Part shown: one piece after another, positions 28,981-37,719 of the stretch | Layout of the letters: the number at the start of each line of letters is the position of its first letter | How positions within the stretch are numbered: position 1 is the first letter of the stretch | Source of the DNA: Lewinellaceae bacterium | GTDB lineage: Bacteria > Bacteroidota > Bacteroidia > Chitinophagales > Saprospiraceae | NCBI GenBank assembly: GCA_020636315.1 | Contig: JACJYA010000017.1 | Span: forward strand, 107,098 to 171,097 | DNA: 64,000 nucleotides | Direction: 5' to 3' | Notes under the pieces: model-generated | What the model was told of the DNA's origin: nothing | What the model saw: the letters and a program-made list of their open reading frames with translations, nothing else | The model's database searches: none | Program-made: the position numbers and the translations under genes

Positions 28981-30882
28981 CCTAACACCATTAACGATAC
29001 TGTTGATGGCAACTGCAATTGCAGCGGGATAGTCGTTTCCTGCCCGAATGTTGGGGATGCTGATGGTGATGGTGTTTGCGCTGATGTGGACTGTGATGAC
29101 AACGACCCCAACATCACCACTCAGCCGGGTGATGCCTGTAATGACGGTGATCCCAATACGTTTGGAGAAACCATTCAGGCAGACTGCAGCTGTGGAGGAG
29201 GAAGTACGGGAATGGCGCCGGCTATAACCTGCTCCAGGATCAACGACATCAGAAATGATGCTGAAGAACAACCTACCGGACAGATCCGCATGGCCAGCCC
29301 TGACCTGGAATTGGCTCAGGACCCCAACAGTGGAAATCAGGTGGTCGGCCTTCGGTTTGACAACCTTGGCATCCCGCAGGGAGCTTACATCACCAGCGCC
29401 CGTATCCAGTTTACGGTGGAGGATACCAATAATGCCAACCCGGCACAATTGGCCATTACCGGAGAGGCCTCTGATGATCCTAATTTCTTTCAGAGCAACA
29501 TGCAGAATGTGAGCAACCGCCCCCGCACCAACGCCGTAGTACAGTGGATGCCTTCAGAATGGACATCAGCAGGTGATGATGGGTTTGCTCAGCAAACACC
29601 CGACCTTTCCCGGATCATTCAGGAGATCGTCAACCGGAACGGATTCTCAACTAACAGCGCCATTGTGCTCATTATTGAAGGAGAAGGCCGGCGTTCGGCG
29701 GAATCATTCGAAGGATACGCCACAAAAGCGCCCCAACTCTGCATTGAGTATCTTCTCATGGCGTCCAATACCGACTGCCCTGTGCTCTCCGGCAACTTTG
29801 GCGAACCCTGTGATGACGGCAATCCCAACACCTACAACGACTACATTGACGACAATTGCAACTGCACCGGAATACCGGTATCCTGCCCGGGCCAGGGAAG
29901 CCCCTGTGACGACGGCGACCCCAATACCATAGGAGAAACCATACAGGATGACTGCAGCTGCGGCGGAGGAAGCCCCTCACCTTCTTACAGCTGCGCCCGG
30001 CCAGATAATTCTTTCGACGATGCCGCGGAAAGCTCTTCCGGCCAGGTAACCCTCAACAGCACCAGCTTCGAACTGGGCGCCAGCCTGAGCCAGGGAAGCC
30101 AACTGACGGGGATAAGGTTCAACGGCCTCAATATTCCAGCAGGAGCTGAAATCTTAAAAGCCCGCATTCAGTTTACGGCCGGAGACTCACAAAATCAGGA
30201 TTTGTGCGAACTCAAGGTTTACGGAGAAGCGAGTGACAATTCGGGGCCTTTTACAAGCGCCAGCGGCAATATCAGCAGCCGCCCTGCGACCAACGCCATG
30301 GTAACCTGGCTCCCGTCTGCATGGGATACGCCCGGCGCCGAGGATTACGCTCAGCAAACGCCGGACCTTTCGCCCATACTCCAGGAAATTGTCAACCGGC
30401 CCGGTTATACTTCCGCCAGTTCGGTCACAGTTATGATCGAAGGGATCGGCCGGCGGGCGGCATTTACCTTCGATGGTTCGGCTTCTGCGGCACCAAGGCT
30501 TTGCGTCGAATATCTTTTGCCGGCAAACGCCAGCAAATCCCAACCTGAAAACACAGGCGCGATCGATAATCAGGAAGAAGAGGAAGAACTACCTCCCATT
30601 ACCTCCGATTCTGCTCCAATGGCCCTCCGCTCTCTGTCGGTATATCCCAACCCGGCGACCGACAGGCTCTGGGCGCGGTTCACCAGCGATATCGATGGCA
30701 AGGCCTATGTAATGGCCAAAGACATGAGTGGCAAATCGGTTATGATGCAAGTGCGGGCCATCCACCAGGGAGAGAACACTATTCTGCTGGATGAGTTGCA
30801 CCTGCCGGCAGGGGTCTATGCCCTCCAGATATTTTCCGGTTCTTCCGTACAGGCTACTAAATTTGTAGTCTTGAAAGAATAA
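28732..30882 (+). CDS. 3' part of the frameshifted beta-helix gene: modules and T9SS sorting domain
   Basis: This continues the gene that starts at 24306. It begins inside the tandem array (the nominal ATG is just the MINGNC of a repeat). It then holds two 'DDAEE…CIEY' modules (CSRINDIRNDAEEQPTG, about residues 165-345; CARPDNSFDDAAESSSG, about 420-595), Cys-rich linkers (CDDGNPNTYNDYIDDNCNC, CSCGGGS), an acidic patch (EEEEELPP) and a T9SS type A sorting domain (YPNPATDRLWARF … GVYALQIFSG). It predicts a secreted polysaccharide-binding or polysaccharide-cleaving surface protein of about 2,190 residues once the frameshifts are repaired. Confidence 0.8.
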   Translation: MINGNCRCALQHQCDPDCQGTPTCTGVGDADGDGVCADIDCDDNDPTVTTQDADHDGLCSDVDCDDNDPSIAYQPGDACDDGDPNTINDTVDGNCNCSGIVVSCPNVGDADGDGVCADVDCDDNDPNITTQPGDACNDGDPNTFGETIQADCSCGGGSTGMAPAITCSRINDIRNDAEEQPTGQIRMASPDLELAQDPNSGNQVVGLRFDNLGIPQGAYITSARIQFTVEDTNNANPAQLAITGEASDDPNFFQSNMQNVSNRPRTNAVVQWMPSEWTSAGDDGFAQQTPDLSRIIQEIVNRNGFSTNSAIVLIIEGEGRRSAESFEGYATKAPQLCIEYLLMASNTDCPVLSGNFGEPCDDGNPNTYNDYIDDNCNCTGIPVSCPGQGSPCDDGDPNTIGETIQDDCSCGGGSPSPSYSCARPDNSFDDAAESSSGQVTLNSTSFELGASLSQGSQLTGIRFNGLNIPAGAEILKARIQFTAGDSQNQDLCELKVYGEASDNSGPFTSASGNISSRPATNAMVTWLPSAWDTPGAEDYAQQTPDLSPILQEIVNRPGYTSASSVTVMIEGIGRRAAFTFDGSASAAPRLCVEYLLPANASKSQPENTGAIDNQEEEEELPPITSDSAPMALRSLSVYPNPATDRLWARFTSDIDGKAYVMAKDMSGKSVMMQVRAIHQGENTILLDELHLPAGVYALQIFSGSSVQATKFVVLKE

Positions 30883-30915
30883 TCTCTAAACTGGCGGAAA
30901 GCTGATTACGACAGG

Positions 30916-30954
30916 CCTGCGTTTCGTAGTAATTCCGAAACGCAGGTTTTTTTT
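30916..30954 (+). terminator. Rho-independent terminator
   Basis: A perfect 11-bp stem CCTGCGTTTCG (30916-30926, paired with 30936-30946) with a 9-nt loop is followed directly by eight T residues. It lies 34 bp after the stop of the beta-helix gene. Confidence 0.9.
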
Positions 30955-31085
30955 GCGAGAAAGCAAAAAAACGAATGGAAAGCATCAAGAAAAGCCCAAC
31001 TGAAGCAACCCTTTGATAGTAAGGCTCCGTATAAGAAAAGGAATTCTTCATACAATCAACCTTTTCTGAAAACGGACCCTAGAAT

Positions 31086-33572
31086 ATGTATCTCAACGCT
31101 GAAAAAAGAAAAAACCGGGCTGCCTGCAAACAACCGGTAAGAAAAATGGCCTTCCTTATCACTGTCCGGCCCATCCACGTTCTACTGATCCTGCTGCTTT
31201 CTCTGATGTCTTGTGAACAAGCCGTAGGAGGCACCTACTACGTAGATTCTGAAAATGGCAACGACAATTACGATGGCCGTTCCGCCACCTACGAAGGAGG
31301 AAATACCGGGCCCTGGAAAACCATTTCAATGGTAAACCAGCAAACTTTTCTACCAGGTGACAGCATCCTGTTCAAAAGAGGAGGAGTGTGGACGGATGGC
31401 CCGCTGGAGCCCCGCAATGGGGGAACGCCCGGAGGAGTGGTCACCATTGAAGACAGTGTGATCGGCCAACCGCTGAGGTTTGACCTGGTCGATCCCAACA
31501 ACAATAATTGCATCTTTTTTGGAGCCTACGGAGACAGCCCTGAAAAACCCCTGATCGACTGCCAGGGAGGCCGGGGTATTGTCCTGCTGCACAATTACAT
31601 TATTGTCCAGGGCCTCCACATAGACAACGGCGGCAACAACATGTTGTGGCTGGGCAGAGAGAACGGTACTTCCTGGGTCATAGTTGACGATGTGGATGTA
31701 ACCAATTGTTCGGCGAATGCCGTGAGGTCCAGTTACGGAGGAGGAAATATCTGGCTGAAAGGCCTTTATGTGTATAACTATCAGGTCAACGGCATACTCC
31801 TCAATGGATCGGCCAACAACAAACTGCATGGGGTATTGGTGGAAGATTGCTGGATTGAAAACCCGGAAGTACTGGAACTCGAAGACGCCATCACCTGCCA
31901 CCGGGATTCGGAAGACAACGACCTGGCGGGGAATGTCATCATTCGCAACAACACCACCCTAAGGGCGGGAGAGGATGGCGTGGATGTCACCTCGGGAAGT
32001 AATATCCTGGTGGAAGGCAACACCCTGAAGTTCTCACAGGCAGGGGGTGTCTATGTGAATTACGACTGGGTGAACTACGTCGAAGTCCGGGGCAATTTTC
32101 TGTACTCCAACTCCATCAGCCAGGGATACGGCGACCTGACCATACGGTCCCCCAAGGTAAGGGCCGTCAACAACATCATCGCCGGAAACGGCCACCACTG
32201 CCTGCTGGTGGGAAGCACCAACAACACCCAGTTGTGGAATAACGTAATCGCTCCGGGAAGCCGCACCGGCAACCTGATCTGGATCCGCGATGGCATCAGC
32301 AACGTGGAATTAAAAAACAACATCTTTGACTTTTCAACCACCGAACAGGACATCAGCGGAGACATCACTTCCGACATCGTTTTTGACAACAACTGCTATT
32401 ACGGGCTTACCCCCGACAGGAAGATCAACAACGGCCTTACCTTTGAGGAGATGCGGAACCAAAACCCCGCCTTCGAACCTCATGGCATGTGGGCCAACCC
32501 TCAGTTCCTCAACCCTTCCAAAAGCGAGCCGGAACATTTCAGGATCGCCAACAACAGCAATTGCCGGGATGCCGCAACAGCCGTATCCTTGCCAACCGAC
32601 TTCTGGGGCATTCAGCGCCCTCAGGGAGAACGGGCGGACCTTGGGGTGCATGAAGTAACGAAAAAGGCACCCTATGCTCCCGGAGCTGCCGAAGGACGAG
32701 CATGGCACGACAAGAATGGAAATTGCATCCCTGACCCGGGCGAGCCCGGCATTGGGAAACTGATCATTGGCCTTTATGACGCAAAAGGGAAATTCATTGC
32801 CATGCAATATTCCGATTCGAACGGAAGCTACCGTTTCGAGGGCCTTCCAATAGGTGAATACCAGCTAAGGGCAGTCCCGGCCAATTTTTCCCCAGGCATG
32901 CCGCTGGAACAGATGGCCGTCAGTTGCAGCCAGAGTAAAGAAGGGTTCTTCCCGGTGAAGATTGAGGAAGAAAAACTCTCCATTACACAAAATATAGCCA
33001 TTTCCCGCCTGGACTCGCCAGCCGTCAAACTTACCAGTTTCACGGCTGAAAAAGGCCAGGGCGGCGTGCAACTGCGGTGGTCAACTTCGGGGGAAAGGAA
33101 CCTGGCCTACTTCGAGATAGAACGGTCCGATAACGGGCGGGATTTTTTCCTCAAGGGCCACAGCAAGGCAAAAGGCCCTGCTTCCGGCCGGGAAACGAAT
33201 TATTACTTCACCGATGAAGAACCACCCGGCAGGCTTACCTATTACCGGCTCAAGCAGGTGGAAAAGGATGGCCGCTTTTCCTACAGCCCCCTGAGGCTGG
33301 CCAATATAGAGGAGCAGAAGGGGGCAATAACCGTATCCCCCACCCTCTTTTCAAACACGCTGTCCCTTTCTCTGGAAGAAGGCGCCACTGCCGACAAGCT
33401 GTGGATCATCAGCCAGGAAAATGGCAAACAGGTTTATGCTCAACCCATCAAGGATAAACGAAAGAACATAACCATCGAGCTGAGCAGCCTGCCCGCCGGG
33501 AATTATTACCTGATCGTCCGCTCAGACCGGGAACGCAACATTCAAATGGCCTTCCCGATCGTGAAAGAGTAG
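31086..33572 (+). CDS. Secreted right-handed beta-helix protein with SdrD-like B domain and T9SS tail
   Basis: A hydrophobic export signal (HVLLILLLSLMSC, about residues 31-43) precedes GGTYYVDSENGNDNYDGR and a parallel beta-helix domain to about residue 520. This is closely similar to the first 500 residues of the gene at 24306 (shared GPWKTIS, PGDSILF, VWTDGPLEP, GGTPGG). A carboxypeptidase/SdrD B-like domain follows (GRAWHDKNGNCIPDPGEPGI … GSYRFEGLPIGEYQLRAVP, about 535-600), then the fibronectin-like domain common before T9SS tails (LTSFTAEKGQGGVQLRWSTS), and a type A sorting domain (VSPTLFSNTLSLSL … LPAGNYYLIVRS). It lacks the acidic repeat array, so it may show the ancestral architecture of the pair. 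ATG 31146 is an alternative start closer to the signal peptide. It ends 3 bp from the convergent gene at 33576. Confidence 0.85.
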   Translation: MYLNAEKRKNRAACKQPVRKMAFLITVRPIHVLLILLLSLMSCEQAVGGTYYVDSENGNDNYDGRSATYEGGNTGPWKTISMVNQQTFLPGDSILFKRGGVWTDGPLEPRNGGTPGGVVTIEDSVIGQPLRFDLVDPNNNNCIFFGAYGDSPEKPLIDCQGGRGIVLLHNYIIVQGLHIDNGGNNMLWLGRENGTSWVIVDDVDVTNCSANAVRSSYGGGNIWLKGLYVYNYQVNGILLNGSANNKLHGVLVEDCWIENPEVLELEDAITCHRDSEDNDLAGNVIIRNNTTLRAGEDGVDVTSGSNILVEGNTLKFSQAGGVYVNYDWVNYVEVRGNFLYSNSISQGYGDLTIRSPKVRAVNNIIAGNGHHCLLVGSTNNTQLWNNVIAPGSRTGNLIWIRDGISNVELKNNIFDFSTTEQDISGDITSDIVFDNNCYYGLTPDRKINNGLTFEEMRNQNPAFEPHGMWANPQFLNPSKSEPEHFRIANNSNCRDAATAVSLPTDFWGIQRPQGERADLGVHEVTKKAPYAPGAAEGRAWHDKNGNCIPDPGEPGIGKLIIGLYDAKGKFIAMQYSDSNGSYRFEGLPIGEYQLRAVPANFSPGMPLEQMAVSCSQSKEGFFPVKIEEEKLSITQNIAISRLDSPAVKLTSFTAEKGQGGVQLRWSTSGERNLAYFEIERSDNGRDFFLKGHSKAKGPASGRETNYYFTDEEPPGRLTYYRLKQVEKDGRFSYSPLRLANIEEQKGAITVSPTLFSNTLSLSLEEGATADKLWIISQENGKQVYAQPIKDKRKNITIELSSLPAGNYYLIVRSDRERNIQMAFPIVKE

Positions 33573-33575
33573 GCG

Positions 33576-34487
33576 CTATCCGGGTATGCCGGGCTCCATC
33601 TTTTGAGGATGGCCCTGCCGATAAGCTTCCACCAACTCATCGGGAAGATGCTCCAGGGTTTCCACCTGCAGATAGTCCCCCATGGTCGTCCCCGTGCATT
33701 CGGAATCCCAGTTTCTGGCGCCCTTCCCGTTTCTGGCGTCCTCCAGGTGAACGGTTCTGAAATCAATGCTGAAGCGGGTCTTCCCGCTATTATTCGGAAC
33801 AGAAGAATGCAGGTGAGCCGCCGAGAATACGAGCAGGCCTCCCGGCGGAGTAACCACCCGGGCCTGAGGGTCAAGCTCCAGCGGTTCTTCCGGGTGAGGT
33901 TGTTTTCGGGTATCCTTTTTTATGTGCCGGGCCGCTTCCTTCCGGCTGGTGGCCACCCATTGCTGATAGTTGTAATCCCGGGAACCGTTCCGGACCGCCC
34001 GGTTGAAGTAGTGCGGATGAACGGCCATGACATTGCCCGACTCCACCTCATAGACCGGCAGCCACCAGTTGATCTGGCACATGGGCGCCGAATACCAGGT
34101 ATCCCGGTGAGGATGAAAAGCATAAGCGATTCCGGAAGTAAGGTACCCGTCACTGGTGGATGAACGCATTCTCGGAACGTCAAAGTAAGTGAGCCGGGGG
34201 TCGCAGCCGCGTTCCTTCAGAATAGCCTGAAGAAAAGCTTTAGACTGCGGATGATGGATGAATGCCGGCTTCAGGCGGGACAGGATAGCGGCGTATTCCT
34301 CGGGCGGCATCTGATACTGCGCCCTGACAGGGTCGAGCCCGGCAAATGCTTCTTCGATCAGCTGGCGGGCAAAGGCAATGAAAGCCAGGGTGGTATCGGT
34401 GGGTGAAAAGACAAACAATTGCCCCTGGTAGAGTTCTTCTCTTCGCTTCTCATCAGATACCGGCGAGTCGTAATAAATGGTGTTCAT
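33576..34487 (-). CDS. Phytanoyl-CoA-dioxygenase-like Fe(II)/2-oxoglutarate oxygenase
   Basis: 303 residues. The double-stranded beta-helix iron site is visible as HxD (H127-R-D129 in FHPHRDTWYS) and a distal His in AAHLHSSVPNNSGKTRFSID (H227), with R238 placed to bind 2-oxoglutarate. These match the phytanoyl-CoA dioxygenase type, whose members hydroxylate diverse small molecules, sugars and amino acids. It is the last gene of the minus-strand polysaccharide locus, 117 bp after the DUF4910 gene. A role in modifying a glycan or a glycan-linked amino acid is inference from context. Confidence 0.8.
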   Translation of the reverse strand: MNTIYYDSPVSDEKRREELYQGQLFVFSPTDTTLAFIAFARQLIEEAFAGLDPVRAQYQMPPEEYAAILSRLKPAFIHHPQSKAFLQAILKERGCDPRLTYFDVPRMRSSTSDGYLTSGIAYAFHPHRDTWYSAPMCQINWWLPVYEVESGNVMAVHPHYFNRAVRNGSRDYNYQQWVATSRKEAARHIKKDTRKQPHPEEPLELDPQARVVTPPGGLLVFSAAHLHSSVPNNSGKTRFSIDFRTVHLEDARNGKGARNWDSECTGTTMGDYLQVETLEHLPDELVEAYRQGHPQKMEPGIPG

Positions 34488-34604
34488 TATTCGGAGTTTT
34501 TATTATGAATTTCCGGATGGCCGGAGAGGTTTCCCGTTTAAGGTTAGACAGAAAAAGAGAAGGGAATCTAAATTCTGTTTCTCGTAAAAACAAAAGACTA
34601 TTGT

Positions 34605-35924
34605 TCAACCTTTGGCGGAAAGCCCCCGAAGAAGCCCGGCTTCCTGAAGCGCCCGGCAGGCCTGAAGCACCAGCCGGAACGGCAGGCCCGCCCTTTCGGC
34701 AATATCGAGCAGGCTGTGCGAACCGTCCGAAAGGTTCAACACCCAAAGCATAGCCATCTGCCGGGCTTTGCTCTCGCTGCCTCCTCCAATGGCATCATAC
34801 AGGCCGCGCCGGCCCAGCTGGGGTTCACACTTGGGGTTTAGGTTTTCAAAAAGATCATTGTCTTCCAGCACTTCGACAACCTCCTTGTAAACCTCAAGGG
34901 AATCCTGAAGATACTGAGGTTGAATGAAACTGAGGTTATCCGCAGAAGTGTGGTATTCAGGAAAAGTTCCAAACCGGGAACGGGTGAGGTTGCCCACCGC
35001 CAGGTTAAAACCCGGGGAACAGTACTGCCGTTCGTCATACCCGTAGGGAGCGAAATCAATGATCTCATAAGGATGGCCGCTGTGCTTCAGCACGTGCTCG
35101 GCGGCCCGGTCGATCTCCGTATTGCCCCTCCGGCTTTTCTTATAGGTAAAACCTCCGGAGTCTCCCAGCAGAGACGCCACCAGCCCGTGCCGGATATGCT
35201 CCACTTTGTCTTCATTCCTGGCCAGCCAGGTGATGGAACCTATAGTGCCGGGAATGAACAGAAAGCGATGGGAATAACGCCGGGGCTTTTTCTGCAGTTC
35301 CTGCGCCAGGAAGGTAAGAAGGCAAATGCCCGAAAGATTATCGTTGGCCAGGGAAGGGTGGCAGATGTGCGTGGAGAACAAAACTTCCTCCTTTGTCTTT
35401 CCGGGCAGGTAGAATTCCCCGTAAGTCAGGTGCCCCTGCTCCAGGCTGGAGTCGATAAAAACTTCATACTCGCCTTCAGGCAGTGTTTCGAACTGCCGGT
35501 GAGGCAGGCAGAAGCCCCAGCTTTCCTGATAATAAGAAGTGCGGTATGGAATCAACTCCGGTTGCCCGGGCAATGTATAAAGGTGGCCCTTCAAGGCTGA
35601 AAGGCTCATACGCCGGTGAACCGGAACGCTGTAATTCAACAGGTGAAGATTGTTGTCCTGAAAATCGATGACCTTCCGTCCCTGAGGATCCCGGACCCAT
35701 GCCTCCCGGGCGTTCCATTCTCTTGGAACAACCCAGTCGAATACCCGGGTACCCGACGGCACTTCATGGACTTCCAGGGGAATAATCTCCCGGAGAATCT
35801 GTAGGCTCTGGCGAACGCCATTCCCCGTGATGCTTCGGCAAATGGGAAACAGGCGCTCCGCCAGGGCATACATTTCATTTCCTTGGTGAACGCAGCTACG
35901 CTGCACATCGGTTGAAGGCCGCAT
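34605..35924 (-). CDS. DUF4910 aminopeptidase-like protein with winged-helix C-terminus
   Basis: 439 residues. MYALAERLFPICRSITGNGV, YTLPGQPELIPYRTSYY, FSTHICHPSLANDNLSGI and an M28-like segment (FIPGTIGSITWLARN, APYGYDERQYCSPG, HTSADN) match the DUF4910/DUF2172 family of zinc-aminopeptidase-fold proteins. These are usually encoded in polysaccharide biosynthesis clusters. The C-terminal ~80 residues (MLWVLNLSDGSHSLLDIAER) look like the winged-helix domain that accompanies the family. The ATG 17 codons downstream (MYALAERL, at 35873) fits the usual family start better than the first ATG. The true substrate is unknown; it may act on an aminoacylated sugar or peptide-like glycan decoration. Confidence 0.8.
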   Translation of the reverse strand: MRPSTDVQRSCVHQGNEMYALAERLFPICRSITGNGVRQSLQILREIIPLEVHEVPSGTRVFDWVVPREWNAREAWVRDPQGRKVIDFQDNNLHLLNYSVPVHRRMSLSALKGHLYTLPGQPELIPYRTSYYQESWGFCLPHRQFETLPEGEYEVFIDSSLEQGHLTYGEFYLPGKTKEEVLFSTHICHPSLANDNLSGICLLTFLAQELQKKPRRYSHRFLFIPGTIGSITWLARNEDKVEHIRHGLVASLLGDSGGFTYKKSRRGNTEIDRAAEHVLKHSGHPYEIIDFAPYGYDERQYCSPGFNLAVGNLTRSRFGTFPEYHTSADNLSFIQPQYLQDSLEVYKEVVEVLEDNDLFENLNPKCEPQLGRRGLYDAIGGGSESKARQMAMLWVLNLSDGSHSLLDIAERAGLPFRLVLQACRALQEAGLLRGLSAKG

Positions 35925-35958
35925 TAAACTTTAATTGTCCACCCAATTCCCGGAGGAA

Positions 35959-36756
35959 TTACCATTCGTGCTGATTCCAGATATCCAGCTTTTTCACGCC
36001 GATGGCGTACTTGGAATTTTTGCTGAGCCGGAACGGGAAGTGGTCGGTTATCCAGGTTGCGTATGCATCGTCTTCCGTATCGTACTTGAGTTCCATAACC
36101 ACCTTGGCGCGCTCCATTTCCTGCCGGACAAAAAATCCCGGAAGTTTGGGAACATTGACGTAGGCAAGCTGGTCATCAAGTGTAACGCGGAACCGCTTAT
36201 CCGCCGAAAGAAAATATTTTCTCCTGTACCGGTTGTGCAGAGAAGGGATCAGGTACTTGATCGCTTCGCGGTATTCCGGTTCGAGGTTTGAGTCTTCCAG
36301 CCAGGCCCTGATATCATCAACAGAGAAGCCCCGTTCCAGGGTGATAGGCTTCAGGGCTGCATACTTTTTCGTGCCCGCCAGGCCTCTTTTGATCTTTATC
36401 TCCAATACGGGCTTTTTGAGCTGTCCGTATTGTTCGCCGTACCACCGTATGCGGAATTTTTCCCGGTTTGTCGATCCCGCCACATTGTCCCGGTAATTGC
36501 GGAACTCCCGGGTATCAAAATAGATATTGTTGATATACCTCGGAGGAAACGGGGAAGAAAACAAGGCGGGGTGCGACTTCACAACGGCTTCCACCTGAGC
36601 AATGTCAAACCCTTCAATGACGAACTTGCGTTCTTTTCTGAAGACCAGAGCCTTAGCCTGCTGCTGATTGGGAGCTTTGGCCACTGCCGGCTCAACTGCC
36701 CCGTTTGCCGTTGCTTCGGCTGCTTTGCTTACTGTTTTTTCCTTATTCTGTACCAT
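35959..36756 (-). CDS. VTC-domain protein (polyphosphate-polymerase-like)
   Basis: 265 residues. RKERKFVIEGFD, the basic tunnel strands INNIYFDT, REKFRIRWYG, LEIKIKRG, RRKYFLSADKRFRVTLD and VVMELKYDT follow the VTC/CYTH-like polyphosphate polymerase domain. There a ring of Arg, Lys and Glu residues binds triphosphate and a divalent metal. The first ~45 residues are Ala/Gln-rich and probably disordered. It lies 121 bp after the DUF4956 membrane protein gene, a frequent bacterial pairing. A soluble catalytic partner of that membrane protein is plausible, but polyphosphate synthesis has not been shown for most bacterial VTC proteins. Confidence 0.85.
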   Translation of the reverse strand: MVQNKEKTVSKAAEATANGAVEPAVAKAPNQQQAKALVFRKERKFVIEGFDIAQVEAVVKSHPALFSSPFPPRYINNIYFDTREFRNYRDNVAGSTNREKFRIRWYGEQYGQLKKPVLEIKIKRGLAGTKKYAALKPITLERGFSVDDIRAWLEDSNLEPEYREAIKYLIPSLHNRYRRKYFLSADKRFRVTLDDQLAYVNVPKLPGFFVRQEMERAKVVMELKYDTEDDAYATWITDHFPFRLSKNSKYAIGVKKLDIWNQHEW

Positions 36757-36877
36757 AATAAAGTTTCTTTGACATTCCGATAGTTCATTGACATTGTCTC
36801 CTGGCGGGGGGGCGAAAGTTTTGAAAAAAGAGAGGGGGAGTGTCAGATGTCAACCAGGTAAAGGATCAGGATCAGGA

Positions 36878-37561
36878 TCAGATGATCCCGTTTTGATCCA
36901 AAAAGCTGATCTGAATAGAGTCGTCCAGGCCATGAAGAGCCGAGCGGGCCTTATTCAGGTCGTTGAAATTGTTGAATTCCGCAACGAATGCGGCTTCCAG
37001 GTAATTTTTGTTCTCATCCAGGCGCTTCATTTCCAGCTCCTTGCAGTGAGGCATGATGGTCTCCACGATGCGGTCCAGCGAAATACCCAGGGGGTTATCA
37101 GCCAGAATGGTAAAGTTGAGGCTGCGCTGTGCGTCGGAAGGCTTGACAAAGTGCTGTCCCCAGATGACGGCCACCACGAAGAAGAACCCGATAATGGTGA
37201 CGGCGCGCTGGTCAGCGCCGAATCCAAGGCCCAGAGCAATGGTCAGGAAGATGTAAGCCAGTTCCTGCGGCTCCTTGATGGCGGCGCGGAAACGGACGAT
37301 GGACAGAGCGCCCACCAAACCCAGGGAAAGGGCCAGTGAAGACTTCACGATCGTAATGATGATCATGGTCGTGACGGCGATGAGCTCAAAGTTGGCGGCA
37401 AACATCTTCTTGTTGGAAAGAGAGGTGCCAAACCGGGAATAAACGCGCCCCAGCAGGTGCGCCAGCAGGGCGGTAAGCACCAGGTTGATGAGGAAGTTCC
37501 AGGGAGAGATCTCCGGAACCTGATTTGCTAAAAACTGTTCAAAAGTCTGATTTTGGTCCAT
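36878..37561 (-). CDS. DUF4956 membrane protein
   Basis: 227 residues with four predicted membrane segments (FLINLVLTALLAHLLG; ELIAVTTMIIITIV; ALSLGLVGALSIVRF and following; AVTIIGFFFVVAVIW). The conserved LSLGLVGALSIVRFRAAIKE stretch and the following LAYIFLTIALGLGFG are diagnostic of DUF4956. The C-terminal ~90 residues form a soluble tail. It is encoded next to the VTC-domain gene, with which this family commonly co-occurs. Function is unknown; transport or membrane-coupled polymer synthesis is a guess. Confidence 0.85.
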   Translation of the reverse strand: MDQNQTFEQFLANQVPEISPWNFLINLVLTALLAHLLGRVYSRFGTSLSNKKMFAANFELIAVTTMIIITIVKSSLALSLGLVGALSIVRFRAAIKEPQELAYIFLTIALGLGFGADQRAVTIIGFFFVVAVIWGQHFVKPSDAQRSLNFTILADNPLGISLDRIVETIMPHCKELEMKRLDENKNYLEAAFVAEFNNFNDLNKARSALHGLDDSIQISFLDQNGII

Positions 37562-37719
37562 AGCATTTAGGATTTAAAAAATGGCAGTATCCTACCGTTT
37601 ATTGAGTTTATAATAATTTCCTATACTGTTTGTCTCTGATCATTTTTTGAAAAGGGATATGCCGATGAAAAAGCGGCTGCAGTTTCATTTATTTCAATAT
37701 CCCATGCGATAACTAAGGA

